64,000 bases of DNA, taken from the NCBI GenBank assembly GCA_948099385.1, contig CANUEZ040000196.1, positions 417,001 through 481,000 of the forward strand, written 5' to 3'. The notes under the pieces are model-generated. The model was given only the letters and a program-made list of their open reading frames with translations. It searched no databases and was not told the DNA's origin. The DNA comes from Fasciola hepatica (Eukaryota; Platyhelminthes; Trematoda; Plagiorchiida; Fasciolidae). Of the stretch, positions 25,801 to 41,524 are shown one piece after another. Made by a program: the position numbers and the translations under genes. Positions within the stretch are counted from its first letter, which is position 1. Each line of letters starts with the position of its first letter.

Positions 25801-28800
25801 CTCTGTAGGGGCCTAAGTACAACCAACACATTCCCAAATGAACAACCTACACAGCTTCCTTACTATGCATGCAATTGATTAGTAGTACGAGATTAGATCA
25901 GATTAGATTAGATGTGTATAATATGATTGATCATGCAGCTTGAACGCCCAATTCAGCTTTGTAGTTCATGGAAGCACTGTACAGCTGTTTCATCCTCTAA
26001 GGGACTCGACTCATCAGCAGTGCACATCGACCGAGCCCCCACGGGCACTCCAACAACCGGTGAACCATTGTGAATCGAACAACTTAACAACACAAGGCTA
26101 TCCGGGATGGCTATCAACGCTTTGTTCAACATCTACACTACATGATATAGCACCCTTCCCAAACTCGCTTCAAATTTGAATGGTAAGAACCAGCTTCGCG
26201 CACACCGATCCACTCCTATGATGGATGACTTCTCTGTAGGGGCCTAAGTACAACCAACGCATTCCCAAATGAACAACCTACACAGCTTCCTTATTATGCA
26301 TGCAATTGATTAGTAGTACGAGATCAGTTCAGGTTTGATTTTTATAATATGATTGATCATGCAGCTTGAACGCTCAACTGAGCATTGAAATCCATGGAAG
26401 CACTGTACAGCTGTTTCATCCTCTAAGGGACTCGACACATCAGCAGTGCACATCGACCGACAAACACACGGGCACTCCAACAACCGGTGAACCATTGTGA
26501 ATCAAACAACTTAACAACACAAGGCTATCCGGGATGGCTCCCAACGCTTTGTTCAACATCTACACTACATGATATAGCACCCTTCCCAAACTCGCTTCAA
26601 ATTTGAATGGTAAGAACCAGCTTCGCGCACACCGATCGACTTCTATGATGGATGACTTCTCTGTAGGGGCCTAAGTACAACCAACGCATTCCCAAATGAA
26701 CAACCTACACAGCTTCCTTACTATGCATGCAATTGATTAGTAGTACGAGATGAGTTCAGATTAGATTTTTATAATATGATTGATCATGCAGCTTGAACGC
26801 TCAACTGAGCATTGAAATGCATGGAAGCACTGTACAGCTGTTTCATCCTCTAAGGGACTCGACTCATCAGCAGTGCACATCGACCGAGCCCCCACGGGCA
26901 CTCCAACAACCGGTGAACCATTGTGAATCGAACAACTTAACAACACAAGGCTATCCGGGATGGCTCTCAACGCTTTGTTCAACATCTACACTACATTATA
27001 TAGCACCCTTCCCAAACTCGCTCTAAATTTGAATGGTAAGAACCAGCTTCGCTCACACCCATCGACTCCTATGATGGATGACTTCTCTGTAGGGGCCTAA
27101 GTACAACCAACGCATTCCCAAATGAACAACCTACACAGCTTCCTTACTATGCATGCAATTGATTAGTAGTACGAGATTAGATCAGATTAGATTAGATTGG
27201 TATAATACGATTGATCATGCAGCTTGAACGCTCAACTGAGCATTGAAATCCATGGAAGCACTGTACAGCTGTTTCATCCTCTAAGGGACTCGACTCATCA
27301 GCAGTGCACATCGACCGAGCCCCCACGGGCACTCCAACAACCGGTGAACCATTGTGAATCGAACAACTTAACAACACAAGGCTATCCGGGATGGCTCTCA
27401 ACGCTTTGTTCAACATCTACACTACATGATATAGCACCCTTCCCAAACTCGCTCTAAATTTGAATGGTAAGAACCAGCTTCGCAAACACCGATCGACTCC
27501 TATGATGGATGACTTCTCTGTAGGGGCCTAAGTACAACCAACGCATTCCCAAATGAACAACCTACACAGCTTCCTTACTATGCATGCAATTGATTAGTAG
27601 TACGAGATTTGATCAGATTAGATTAGATTTGTATAATATGATTGATCATGCAGCTTGAACGATCAACTGGGCATTCAAATCCATGGAAGCACTGTACAGC
27701 TGTTTCATCCTCTAAGGGACTCGACTCATCAGCAGTGCACATCGACCGACAAACACACGGGCACTCCAACAACCGGTGAACCATTGTGAATCGAACAACT
27801 TAACAACACAAGGCTATCCGGGATTGCTCTCAACGCTTTGTTCAACATCTACACTACATGATATAGCACCCTTCCCAAACTCGCTCTAAATTTGAATGGT
27901 AAGAACCAGATTCGCAAACACCGATCGACTCCTATGATGGATGACTTCTCTGTAGGGGCCTAAGTACAACCAACGCATTCCCAAATGAACAACCTACACA
28001 GCTTCCTCACTATGCATGCAATTGATTAGTATTACGAGATTAGATTAGATCAGATTAGATTAGATTTGTATAATATGATTGATCATGCAGCTTGAACGCT
28101 CAACTGAGCATTAAAATCCATGGAAGCACTGTACAGCTGTTTCATCCTCTAAGGGACTCGACTCATCAGCAGTGCACATCGACCTAGCCCCCACGGGCAC
28201 TCCAACAACCGGTGAACCATTGTGAATCGAACAACTTAACAACACAAGGCTATCCGGGATGGCTCTCAACGCTTTGTTCAACATCTACACTACATGATAT
28301 AGCACCCTTCCTAAACTGGCATTAAATTTGAATGGTAAGAACCAGATTCGCGCACAACGATCGACTCCTATGATGGATGACTTCTCTGTAGGGGCCTAAG
28401 TACAACCAACGCATTCACAAATGAACAACCTACACAGCTTCCTTACTATGCATGCAATTGATTAGTAGTACGAGATTAGATTAGATTAGATTAGATTAGA
28501 TTTGTATAATATGATTGATCATGCAGCTTGAACGCTCAACTGAGCATTGAAATCCATGGAAGCACTGTACAGCTGTTTCATCCTCTAAGGGACTCGACTC
28601 ATCAGCAGTGCACATCGACCGACAAACACACGGGCACTCCAACAACCGGTGAACCATTGTGAATCGAACAACTTAACAACACAAGGCTATCCGGGATGGC
28701 TCTCAACGCTTTGTTCAACATCTACACTACATGATATAGCACTCTTCCCAAACTCGCTTCAAATTTGAATGGTAAGAACCAGCTTCGCGCACACCGATCG

Positions 28801-30410
28801 ACTCCTATGATGGATGACTTCTCTGTAGGGGCCTAAGTACAACCAACGCATTCCCAAATGAACAACCTACACAGCTTCCTTACTATGCATGCAATTGATT
28901 AGTAGTACGAGATTTGATCAGATTAGATTTGTACAACATGATTGATCATGCAGCTTGAACGATCAACTGGGCATTGAAATCCATGGAAGCACTGTACAGC
29001 TGTTTCATCCTCTAAGGGACTCGACTCATCAGCAGTGCACATCGACCGACAAACACACGGGCACTCCAACAACCGGTGAACCATTGTGAATCGAACAACT
29101 TAACAACACAAGGCTATCCGGCATGGATATCAACGCTTTGTTCAACATCTACACTACATGATATAGCACCCTTCCCAAACTCGCTCTAAATTTGAATGGT
29201 AGGAACCAGATTCGCAAACACCGATCCACTCCTATGATGGATGACTTCTCTGTAGGGGCCTAAGTACAACCAACGCATTCCCAAATGAACAACCTACACA
29301 GCTTCCTCACTATGCATGCAATTGATTAGTAGTACGAGATTTGTTTAGATCAGATTAGATTAGATTTGTATTATATGGATGATCATGCAGCTGGAACGCT
29401 CAACTGAGCATTAAAATCCATGGAAGCACTGTACAGCTGTTTCATCCTCTAAGGGACTCGACTCATCAGCAGTGCACATCGACCGAGCCCCCACGGGCAC
29501 TCCAACAACCGGTGAACCATTGTGAATCGAACAACTTAACAACACAAGGCTATCCGGGATGGCTCTCAACGCTTTGTTCAACATCTACACTACATGATAT
29601 AGCACCCTTCCTAAACTGGCATTAAATTTGAATGGTAAGAACCAGATTCGCGCACAACGATCGACTCCTATGATGGATGACTTCTCTGTACGGGCCTAAG
29701 TACAACCAACGCATTCACAAATGAACAACCTACACAGCTTCCTTACTATGCAAGCAATTGATTAGTAGTACGATAATAAATTAGATCAGATTAGATTTGT
29801 ATAACATGATTGATCATGCAGCTGGAACGCTCAACTGAGCATTGAAATCCATGGAAGCACTGTACAGCTGTTTCATCCTCTAAGGGACTCGACTCATCAG
29901 CAGTGCACATCGACCGACAAACACACGGGCACTCCAACAACCGGTGAAACATTGTGAATCAAACAACTTAACAACACAAGGCTATCCGGGATGGCTCTCA
30001 ACGCTTTGTTCAACATCTACACTACATGATATAGCACCCTTCCCAAACTCGCTTCAAATTTGAATGGTAAGAACCAGCTTCGCGCACACCGATCGACTCC
30101 TATGATGGATGACTTCTCTGTAGGGGCCTAAGTACAACCAACGCATTCCCAAATGAACAACCTACACAGCTTCCTTACTATGCATGCAATTGATTAGTAG
30201 TACGAGATTTGATCAGATTAGATTTGTACAACATGATTGATCATGCAGCTTGAACGATCAACTGGGCATTGAAATCCATGGAAGCACTGTACAGCTGTTT
30301 CATCCTCTAAGGGACTCGACTCATCAGCAGTGCACATCGACCGAGCCCCCACGGGCACTCCAACAACCGGTGAACCATTGTGAATCGAACAACTTAACAA
30401 CACAAGGCTA

Positions 30411-33400
30411 TCCGGCATGGATATCAACGCTTTGTTCAACATCTACACTACATGATATAGCACCCTTCCCAAACTCGCTTCCAATTTGAATGGTAAGAAC
30501 CAGCTTCGCGCACAACGATCGACTCCTATGATGGATGACTTCTCTGTAGGGGCCTAAGTACAACCAACGCATTCCCAAATGAACAACCTACACAGCTTCC
30601 TCACTATGCATGCAATTGATTAGTAGTACGAGATTTGTTTAGATCAGATTAGATTAGATTTGTATTATATGGATGATCATGCAGCTGCAACGCTCAACTG
30701 AGCATTGAAATCCATGGAAGCACTGTACAGCTGTTTCATCCTCTAAGGGACTCGACTCATCAGCAGTGCACATCGACCGACAAACACACGGGCACTCCAA
30801 CAACCGGTGAACCATTGTGAATCGAACAACTTAACAACACAAGGCTATCCGGGATGGCTCTCAACGCTTTGTTCAACATCTACACTACATGATATAGCAC
30901 CCTTCACAAACTCGCTCTAAATTTGAATGGTAAGAACCAGATTCGCAAACACCGATCGACTCCTATGATGGATGACTTCTCTGTAGGGGCCTAAGTACAA
31001 CCAACGCATTCCCAAATGAACAACCTACACAGCTTCCTCACTATGCATGCAATTGATTAGTAGTACGAGATTTGTTTAGATCAGATTAGATTAGATTTGT
31101 ATAATATGATTGATCATGCAGCTTGAACGCCCAATTCAGCTTTGTAGTTCATGGAAGCACTGTACAGCTGTTTCATCCTCTAAGGGACTCGACTCATCAG
31201 CAGTGCACATCGACCGAGCCCCCACGGGCACTCCAACAACCGGTGAACCATTGTGAATCGAACAACTTAACAACACAAGGCTATCCGGGATGGCTCTCAA
31301 CGCTTTGTTCAACATCTACACTACATGATATAGCACCCTTCCCAAACTCGCTTCAAATTTGAATGGTAATAACCAGCTTCGCGCAAAACGATCGACTCCT
31401 ATGATGGATGACTTCTCTGTAGGGGCCTAAGTACAACCAACGCATTCCCAAATGAACAACCTACACAGCTTCCTCACTATGCATGCAATTGATTAGTAGT
31501 ACGAGATTTGTTTAGATCAGATTAGATTAGATTTGTATAATAAGATTGATCATGCAGCTTGAACGCCCAATTCAGCTTTGTAGTTCATGGAAGCACTGTA
31601 CAGCTGTTTCATCCTCTAACGGACTCGACTCATCAGCAGTGCACATCGACCGAGCCCCCACGGGCACTCCAACAACCGGTGAACCATTGTGAATCGAACA
31701 ACTTAACAACACAAGGCTATCCGGGATGGCTCTCAACGCTTTGTTCAACATCTACACTACATGATATAGCACCCTTCCCAAACTCGCTTCAAATTTGAAT
31801 GGTAAGAACCAGCTTCGCGCACACCGATCGACTCCTATGATGGATGACTTCTCTGTAGGGGCCTACGTACAACCAACGCATTCCCAAATGAACAACCTAC
31901 ACAGCTTCCTTACTATGCATGCAATTGATTAGTAGTACGAGATTTGATCAGATTAGATTTGTACAACATGATTGATCATGCAGCTTGAACGATCAACTGG
32001 GCATTCAAATCCATGGAAGCACTGTACAGCTGTTTCATCCTCTAAGGGACTCGACTCATCAGCAGTGCACATCGACCGAGCCCCCACGGGCACTCCAACA
32101 ACCGGTGAACCATTGTGAATCGAACAACTTAACAACACAAGGCTATCCGGCACGGATATCAACGCTTTGTTCAACATCTACACTACATGATATAGCACCC
32201 TTCCCAAACTCGCTTCCAATTTGAATGGTAAGAACCAGCTTCGCGCACAACGATCGACTCCTATGATGGATGACTTCTCTGTAGGGGCCTGAGTACAACC
32301 AACGCATTCCCAAATGAACAACCTACACAGCTTCCTCACTATGCATGCAAATGATTAGTAGTACGAGATTTGTTTAGATCAGATTAGATTAGATTTGTAT
32401 AATATGATTGATCATGCAGCTTGAACGCCCAATTCAGCTTTGTAGTTCATGGAAGCACTGTACAGCTGTTTCATCCTCTAAGGGACTCGACTCATCAGCA
32501 GTGCACATCGACCGACAAACACACGGGCACTCCAACAACCGGTGAACCATTGTGAATCGAACAACTTAACAACACAAGGCTATCCGGGATGGCTACCAAC
32601 GCTTTGTTCAACATCTACACTACATGATATAGCACCCTTCCCAAACTCGCTCTAAATTTGAATGGTAAGAACCAGATTCGCAAACACCGATCGACTCCTA
32701 TGATGGATGACTTCTCTGTAGGGGCCTAAGTACAACCAACGCATTCCCAAATGAACAACCTACACAGCTTCCTCACTATGCATGCAATTGATTAGTAGTA
32801 CGAGATTTGTTTAGATCAGATTAGATTAGATTTGTATTATATGATTGATCATGCAGCTTGAACGTCCAATTCAGCTTTGTAGTTCATGGAAGCACTGTAC
32901 AGCTGTTTCATCCTCTAAGGGACTCGACTCATCAGCAGTGCACATCGACCGAGCCCCCACGGGCACTCCAACGACCGGTGAACCATTGTGAATCGAACAA
33001 CTTAACAACACAAGGCTATCCGGGATGGCTATCAACGCTTTGTTCAACATCTACACTACATGATATAGCACCCTTCCTAAACTGGCATTAAATTTGAATG
33101 CTAAGAACCAGCTTCGCGCACAACGATCGACTCCTATGATGGATGACTTCTCTGTAGGGGCCTAAGTACAACCAACGCATTCCCAAATGAACAACCTACA
33201 CAGCTTCCTTACTATGCATGCAATTGATTAGTAGTACGAGATTAGATCAGATTAGATTAGATTGGTATAATACGATTGATCATGCAGCTTGAACACCCAA
33301 TTCAGCTTTGAATTTCATTAAGCAATGTACAGCTGTTTCATCCTCTAAGGGACTCGACTCATCAGCAGTGCACACCGACCGAGCCCCCACGGGCACTCCA

Positions 33401-33880
33401 ACAACCGGTGAACCATTGTGAATCGAACAACTTTACAACACAAGGCTATCCGGGATGGCTATCAACGCTTTGTTCAACATCTACACTACATGATATAGCA
33501 CCCTTCCCAAACTCGCTCTAAATTTGAATGGTAAGAACCAGATTCGCAAACACCGATCGACTCCTATGATGGATGAATTCTCTGTAGGGGCCTAAGTACA
33601 ACCAACGCATTCCCAAATGAACAACCTACACAGCTTCCTCACTATGCATGCAATTGATTAGTAGTACGAGATGAGATCAGATTAGATTAGATTGGTAAAT
33701 TTTGACTGATCATGCAGCTTGAACGCTCAACTGAGCATTGAAATCCATGGAAGCACTGTACAGCTGTTTCATCCTCTAAGGGACTCGACTCATCAGCAGT
33801 GCACATCGACCGACAAACACACGGGCACTCCAACAACCGGTGAACCATTGTGAATCGAACAACTTAACAACACAAGGCTA
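30411..33880. repeat. Eight-monomer higher-order repeat, copy 1
   Basis: It matches 33881-37600 at an offset of 3470 bp, rising to 3891 bp after an extra monomer in the second copy. Shared rare variants include TCCGGCATGGATATC, GTATTATATGGATG, CCTTCACAAAC, GCGCAAAACG, ATAATAAGATTG, GAACGTCCAATTC and GGTAAATTTTGAC. Confidence 0.85.
33322..33371 (-). ncRNA. Hammerhead motif with altered stem I
   Basis: The 5' half of stem I is CATTGC instead of CAGTGC and no longer pairs perfectly with GCACTG. The core is intact. The change is part of a short patch (GAATTTCATTAAGCAATG) that is also present near 57470 and nowhere else I noticed. Confidence 0.7.
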
Positions 33881-36800
33881 TCCGGCATGGATATCAACGC
33901 TTTGTTCAACATCTACACTACATGATATAGCACCCTTCCCAAACTCGCTTCCAATTTGAATGGTAAGAACCAGATTCGCGCACACCGATCCACTCCTATG
34001 ATGGATGACTTCTCTGTAGGGGCCTAAGTACAACCAACGCATTCCCAAATGAACAACCTACACAGCTTCCTCACTATGCATGCAATTGATTAGTAGTACG
34101 AGATTTGTTTAGATCAGATTAGATTAGATTTGTATTATATGGATGATCATGCAGCTGGAACGCTCAACTGAGCATTGAAATCCATGGAAGCACTGTACAG
34201 CTGTTTCATCCTCTAAGGGACTCGACTCATCAGCAGTGCACATCGACCGACAAACACACGGGCACTCCAACAACCGGTGAACCATTGTGAATCGAACAAC
34301 TTAACAACACAAGGCTATCCGGGATGGCTCTCAACGCTTTGTTCAACATCTACACTACATGATATAGCACCCTTCACAAACTCGCTCTAAATTTGAATGG
34401 TAAGAACCAGATTCGCAAACACCGATCGACTCCTATGATGGATGACTTCTCTGTAGGGGCCTAAGTACAACCAACGCATTCCCAAATGAACAACCTACAC
34501 AGCTTCCTCACTATGCATGCAATTGATTAGTAGTACGAGATTTGTTTAGATCAGATTAGATTAGATTTGTATAATATGATTGATCATGCAGCTTGAACGC
34601 CCAATTCAGCTTTGTAGTTCATGGAAGCACTGTACAGATGTTTCATCCTCTAAGGGACTCGACTCATCAGCAGTGCACATCGACCGAGCCCCCACGGGCA
34701 CTCCAACAACCGGTGAACCATTGTGAATCGAACAACTTAACAACACAAGGCTATCCGGGATGGCTATCAACGCTTTGTTCAACATCTACACTACATGATA
34801 TAGCACCCTTCCCAAACTCGCTTCAAATTTGAATGGTAATAACCAGCTTCGCGCAAAACGATCGACTCCTATGATGGATGACTTCTCTGTAGGGGCCTAA
34901 GTACAACCAACGCATTCCCAAATGAACAACCTACACAGCTTCCTCACTATGCATGCAATTGATTAGTAGTACGAGATTTGTTTAGATCAGATTAGATTAG
35001 ATTTGTATAATAAGATTGATCATGCAGCTTGAACGCCCAATTCAGCTTTGTAGTTCATGGAAGCACTGTACAGCTGTTTCATCCTCTAAGGGACTCGACT
35101 CATCAGCAGTGCACATCGACCGAGCCCCCACGGGCACTCCAACAACCGGTGAACCATTGTGAATCGAACAACTTAACAACACAAGGCTATCCGGGATGGC
35201 TCTCAACGCTTTGTTCAACATCTACACTACATGATATAGCACCCTTCCCAAACTCGCTTCAAATTTGAATGGTAAGAACCAGATTCGCAAACACCGATCG
35301 ACTCCTATGATGGATGACTTCTCTGTAGGGGCCTAAGTACAACCAACGCATTCCCAAATGAACAACCTACACAGCTTCCTTACTATGCATGCAATTGATT
35401 AGTAGTACGAGATTTGATCAGATTAGATTTGTACAACATGATTGATCATGCAGCTTGAACGATCAACTGGGCATTGAAATCCATGGAAGCACTGTACAGC
35501 TGTTTCATCCTCTAAGGGACTCGACTCATCAGCAGTGCACATCGACCGAGCCCCCACGGGCACTCCAACAACCGGTGAACCATTGTGAATCGAACAACTT
35601 AACAACACAAGGCTATCCGGCACGGATATCAACGCTTTGTTCAACATCTACACTACATGATATAGCACCCTTCCCAAACTCGCTTCAAATTTGAATGGTA
35701 AGAACCAGATTCGCAAACACCGATCGACTCCTATGATGGATGACTTCTCTGTAGGGGCCTAAGTACAACCAACGCATTCCCAAATGAACAACCTACACAG
35801 CTTCCTTACTATGCATGCAATTGATTAGTAGTACGAGATTTGATCAGATTAGATTTGTACAACATGATTGATCATGCAGCTTGAACGATCAACTGGGCAT
35901 TCAAATCCATGGAAGCACTGTACAGCTGTTTCATCCTCTAAGGGACTCGACTCATCAGCAGTGCACATCGACCGAGCCCCCACGGGCACTCCAACAACCG
36001 GTGAACCATTGTGAATCGAACAACTTAACAACACAAGGCTATCCGGCACGGATATCAACGCTTTGTTCAACATCTACACTACATGATATAGCACCCTTCC
36101 CAAACTCGCTTCCAATTTGAATGGTAAGAACCAGCTTCGCGCACACCGATCGACTCCTATGATGGATGACTTCTCTGTAGGGGCCTGAGTACAACCAACG
36201 CATTCCCAAATGAACAACCTACACAGCTTCCTTACTATGCATGCAATTGATTAGTAGTACGAGATGAGATCAGATTAGATTAGATTTGTATAATATGATT
36301 GATCATGCAGCTTGAACGCCCAATTCAGCTTTGTAGTTCATGGAAGCACTGTACAGCTGTTTCATCCTCTAAGGGACTCGACTCATCAGCAGTGCACATC
36401 GACCGACAAACACACGGGCACTCCAACAACCGGTGAACCATTGTGAATCGAACAACTTAACAACACAAGGCTATCCGGGATGGCTACCAACGCTTTGTTC
36501 AACATCTACACTACATGATATAGCACCCTTCCCAAACTCGCTCTAAATTTGAATGGTAAGAACCAGATTCGCAAACACCGATCGACTCCTATGATGGATG
36601 ACTTCTCTGTAGGGGCCTAAGTACAACCAACGCATTCCCAAATGAACAACCTACACAGCTTCCTCACTATGCATGCAATTGATTAGTAGTACGAGATTTG
36701 TTTAGATCAGATTAGATTAGATTTGTATAATATGATTGATCATGCAGCTTGAACGTCCAATTCAGCTTTGTAGTTCATGGAAGCACTGTACAGCTGTTTC

Positions 36801-37600
36801 ATCCTCTAAGGGACTCGACTCATCAGCAGTGCACATCGACCGAGCCCCCACGGGCACTCCAACGACCGGTGAACCATTGTGAATCGAACAACTTAACAAC
36901 ACAAGGCTATCCGGGATGGCTACCAACGCTTTGTTCAACATCTACACTACATGATATAGCACCCTTCCTAAACTGGCATTAAATTTGAATGGTAAGAACC
37001 AGCTTCGCGCACAACGATCGACTCCTATGATGGATGACTTCTCTGTAGGGGCCTAAGTACAACCAACGCATTCCCAAATGAACAACCTACACAGCTTCCT
37101 TACTATGCATGCAATTGATTAGTAGTACGAGATTAGATCAGATTAGATTAGATTTGTATAATACGATTGATCATGCAGCTTGAACGCTCAACTGAGCATT
37201 GAAATCCATGGAAGCACTGTACAGCTGTTTCATCCTCTAAGGGACTCGACTCATCAGCAGTGCACACCGACCGAGCCCCCACGGGCACTCCAACAACCGG
37301 TGAACCATTGTGAATCGAACAACTTAACAACACAAGGCTATCCGGGATGGCTATCAACGCTTTGTTCAACATCTACACTACATGATATAGCACCCTTCCC
37401 AAACTCGCTCTAAATTTGAATGGTAAGAACCAGATTCGCAAACACCGATCGACTCCTATGATGGATGAATTCTCTGTAGGGGCCTAAGTACAACCAACGC
37501 ATTCCCAAATGAACAACCTACACAGCTTCCTCACTATGCATGCAATTGATTAGTAGTACGAGATTAGATCAGATTAGATTAGATTGGTAAATTTTGACTG
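33881..37600. repeat. Higher-order repeat copy 2, with one added monomer
   Basis: Compared with 30411-33880, an additional monomer with marker 35444 has been inserted. It resembles its neighbour at 35870 and the monomer at 30239 (GATCAACTGGGCATT, GTACAACATG), so local unequal exchange is the simplest explanation. Confidence 0.82.
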
Positions 37601-40600
37601 ATCATGCAGCTTGAACGCTCAACTGAGCATTGAAATCCATGGAAGCACTGTACAGCTGTTTCATCCTCTAAGGGACTCGACTCATCAGCAGTGCACATCG
37701 ACCGACAAACACACGGGCACTCCAACAACCGGTGAACCATTGTGAATCGAACAACTTAACAACACAAGGCTATCCGGGATGGCTCTCAACGCTTTGTTCA
37801 ACATCTACACTACATGATATAGCACCCTTCCCAAACTCGCTCTAAATTTGAATGGTAAGAACCAGCTTCGCGCACACCGATCGACTCCTATGATGGATGA
37901 TTTCTCTGTAGGGGCCTAAGTACAACCAACGCATTCCCAAATGAACAACCTACACAGCTTCCTTACTATGCATGCAATTGATTAGTAGTACGAGATTTGA
38001 TCAGATTAGATTTGTACAACATGATTGATCATGCAGCTTGAACGATCAACTGGGCATTCAAATCCATGGAAGCACTGTACAGCTGTTTCATCCTCTAAGG
38101 GACTCGACTCATCAGCAGTGCACATCGACCGACAAACACACGGGCACTCCAACAACCGGTGAACCATTGTGAATCGAACAACTTAACAACACAAGGCTAT
38201 CCGGCATGGATATCAACGCTTTGTTCAACATCTACACTACATGATATAGCACCCTTCCCAAACTCGCTTCCAATTTGAATGGTAAGAACCAGATTCGCGC
38301 ACACCGATCCACTCCTATGATGGATGACTTCTCTGTAGGGGCCTAAGTACAACCAACGCATTCCCAAATGAACAACCTACACAGCTTCCTTACTATGCAT
38401 GCAATTGATTAGTAGTACGAGATTAGATCAGATTAGATTAGATTTGTATAATATGATTGATCATGCAGCTTGAACGCTCAACCGAGCATTGAAATCCATG
38501 GAGGCACTGTACAGCTGTTTCATCCTCTAAGGGACTCGACTCATCAGCAGTGCACATCGACCGACAAACACACGGGCACTCCAACAACCGGTGAACCATT
38601 GTGAATCAAACAACTTAACAACACAAGGCTATCCGGGATGGCTCTCAACGCTTTGTTCAACATCTACACTACATGATATAGCTCCCTTCCCAAACTTGTT
38701 TCCAATTTGAATGGTAAGAACCAGCTTCGCAAACACCGATCGACTCCTATGATGGATGAATTCTCTGAAGGGGCCTAAGTACAACCAACGCATTCCCAAA
38801 TGAACAACCTACACAGCTTCCTTTCTATGCATGCAATTGATTAGTAGTACGAGATTAGATCAGATTAGATTAGATTTGTATAATATGATTGATCATGCAG
38901 CTTGAACGATCAACTGGGCATTCAAATCCATGGAAGCACTGTACAGCTGTTTCATCCTCTGAGGGACTCGACTCATCAGCAGTGCACATCGACCGACAAA
39001 CACACGGGCACTCCAACAACCGGTGAACCATTTTGAATCGAACAACTTAACAACACAAGGCTATCCGGCATGGATATCAACGCTTTGTTCAACATCTACA
39101 CTACATGATATAGCACCCTTCCCAGACTCGCTTCCAATTTGAATGGTAAGAACCAGATTCGCGCACACCGATCCACTCCTATGATGGATGACTTCTCTGT
39201 AGGGGCCTAAGTACAACCAACGCATTCCCAAATGAACAACCTACACAGCTTCCTTACTATGCATGCAATTGATTAGTAGTACGAGATTAGATCAGATTAG
39301 ATTAGATTTGTATAATATGATTGATCATGCAGCTTGAACGCTCAACTGAGCATTGAAATCCATGGAAGCACTGTACAGCTGTTTCATCCTCTAAGGGACT
39401 CGACTCATCAGCAGTGCACATCGACCGAGCAAACACGGGCACTCCAACAACCGGTGAACCATTGTGAATCAAACAACTTAACAACACAAGGCTATCCGGG
39501 ATGGCTCTCAACGCTTTGTTCAACATCTACACTACATGATATAGCACCCTTCCCAAACTCGCTTCAAATTTGAATGGTAAGAACCAGCTTCGCGCACACC
39601 GATCGACTCCTATGATGGATGAATTCTCTGTAGGGGCCTAAGTACAACCAACGCATTCCCAAATGAACAACCTACACAGCTTCCTTACTATGCATGCAAT
39701 TGATTAGTAGTACGAGATGAGATCAGATTAGATTAGATTTGTATAATATGATTCATCATGCAGCTTGAACGCTCAACTGAGCATTGAAATCCATGGAAGC
39801 ACTGTACAGCTGTTTCATCCTCTAAGGGACTCGACTCATCAGCAGTGCACATCGACCGACAAACACACGGGCACTCCAACAACCGGTGAACCATTGTGAA
39901 TCAAACAACTTAACAACACAAGGCTATCCGGCATGGCTATCAACGCTTTGTTCAACATCTACACTACATGATATAGCACCCTTCCCAAACTCGTTTCAAA
40001 TTTGAATGGTAAGAACCAGCTTCGCGCACACCGATCCACTCCTATGATGGATGACTTATCTGTAGGGGCCTAAGTACAACCAACGCATTCCCAAATGAAC
40101 AACCTACACAGCTTCCTTACTATGCATGCAATTGATTAGTAGTACGAGATGAGATCAGATTAGATTTGTACAACATGATTTATCATGCAGCTTGAACGAT
40201 CAACTGGGCATTCAAATCCATGGAAGCACTGTACAGCTGTTTCATCCTCTAAGGGACTCGACTCATCAGCAGTGCACATCGACCAAGCCCCCACGGGCAC
40301 TCCAACAACCGGTGAACCATTGTGAATCGAACAACTTAACAACACAAGGCTATCCGGGATGGCTCTCAACGCTTTGTTCAACATCTACACTACATGATAT
40401 AGCTCCCTTCCCAAACCCGTTTCCAATTTGAATGGTAAGAACCAGCTTCGCGCACACCAATCGACTCCTATGATGGATGACTTCTCTGTAGGGGCCTAAG
40501 TACAACCAACGCATTCCCAAATGAACAACCTACACAGCTTCCTTACTATGCATGCAATTGATTAGTAGTACGAGATGAGATCAGATTAGATTAGATTTGT

Positions 40601-41524
40601 ATAATATGATTCATCATGCAGCTTGAACGCTCAACTGAGCATTGAAATCCATGGAAGCACTGTACAGCTGTTTCATCCTCTAAGGGACTCGACTCATCAG
40701 CAGTGCACATCGACCGACAAACACACGGGCACTCCAACAACCGGTGAACCATTGTGAATCGAACAACTTAACAACACAAGGCTATCCGGGATGGCTCTCA
40801 ACGCTTTGTTCAACATCTACACTACATGATATAGCACCCTTCCCAAATCGCTCTTAATTTGAATAGTAAGAACCAGCTTCGCGCACACCGATTGACTTCT
40901 ATGATGGATGACTTATCTGTAGGGGCCTAAGTACAACCAACGCATTCCCAAATGAACAACCTACACAGCTTCCTTACTATGCATGCAATTGATTAGTATT
41001 ACGAGATTAGATTAGATCAGATTAGATTAGATTTGTATAATATGACTGATCATGCAGCTTGAACGCTCAACTGAGCATTGAAATCCATGGAAGCACTGTA
41101 CAGCTGTTTCATCCTCTAAGGGACTCGACTCATCAGCAGTGCACATCGACCGACAAACACACGGGCACTCCAACAACCGGTGAACCATTGTGAATCGAAC
41201 AACTTAACAACACAAGGCTATCCGGGATGGCTCTCAACGCTTTGTTCAACATCTACACTACATGATATAGCACCCTTCCCAAACTCGCTTCAAATTTGAA
41301 TGGTAGGAAACAGCTTCGCGCACACCGATCGACTCCTATGATGGATGACTTCTCTGTAGGGGCCTGAGTACAACCAACACATTTCCAAATGAACAACCTA
41401 CACAGCTTCCTTACTATGCATGCAATTGATTAGTAGTACGAGATTAGATCAGATCAGATTAGATTTGTATAATATGATTGATCATGCAGCTTGAACGCTC
41501 AACTGAGCATTGAAATCCATGGAA

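Noticed and set aside
28471..28501. Telomere-like repeat
   Set aside because: The GATTA run is a pentamer tract of only a few units and does not match TTAGGG, TTAGG or TTTAGGG telomere repeats.
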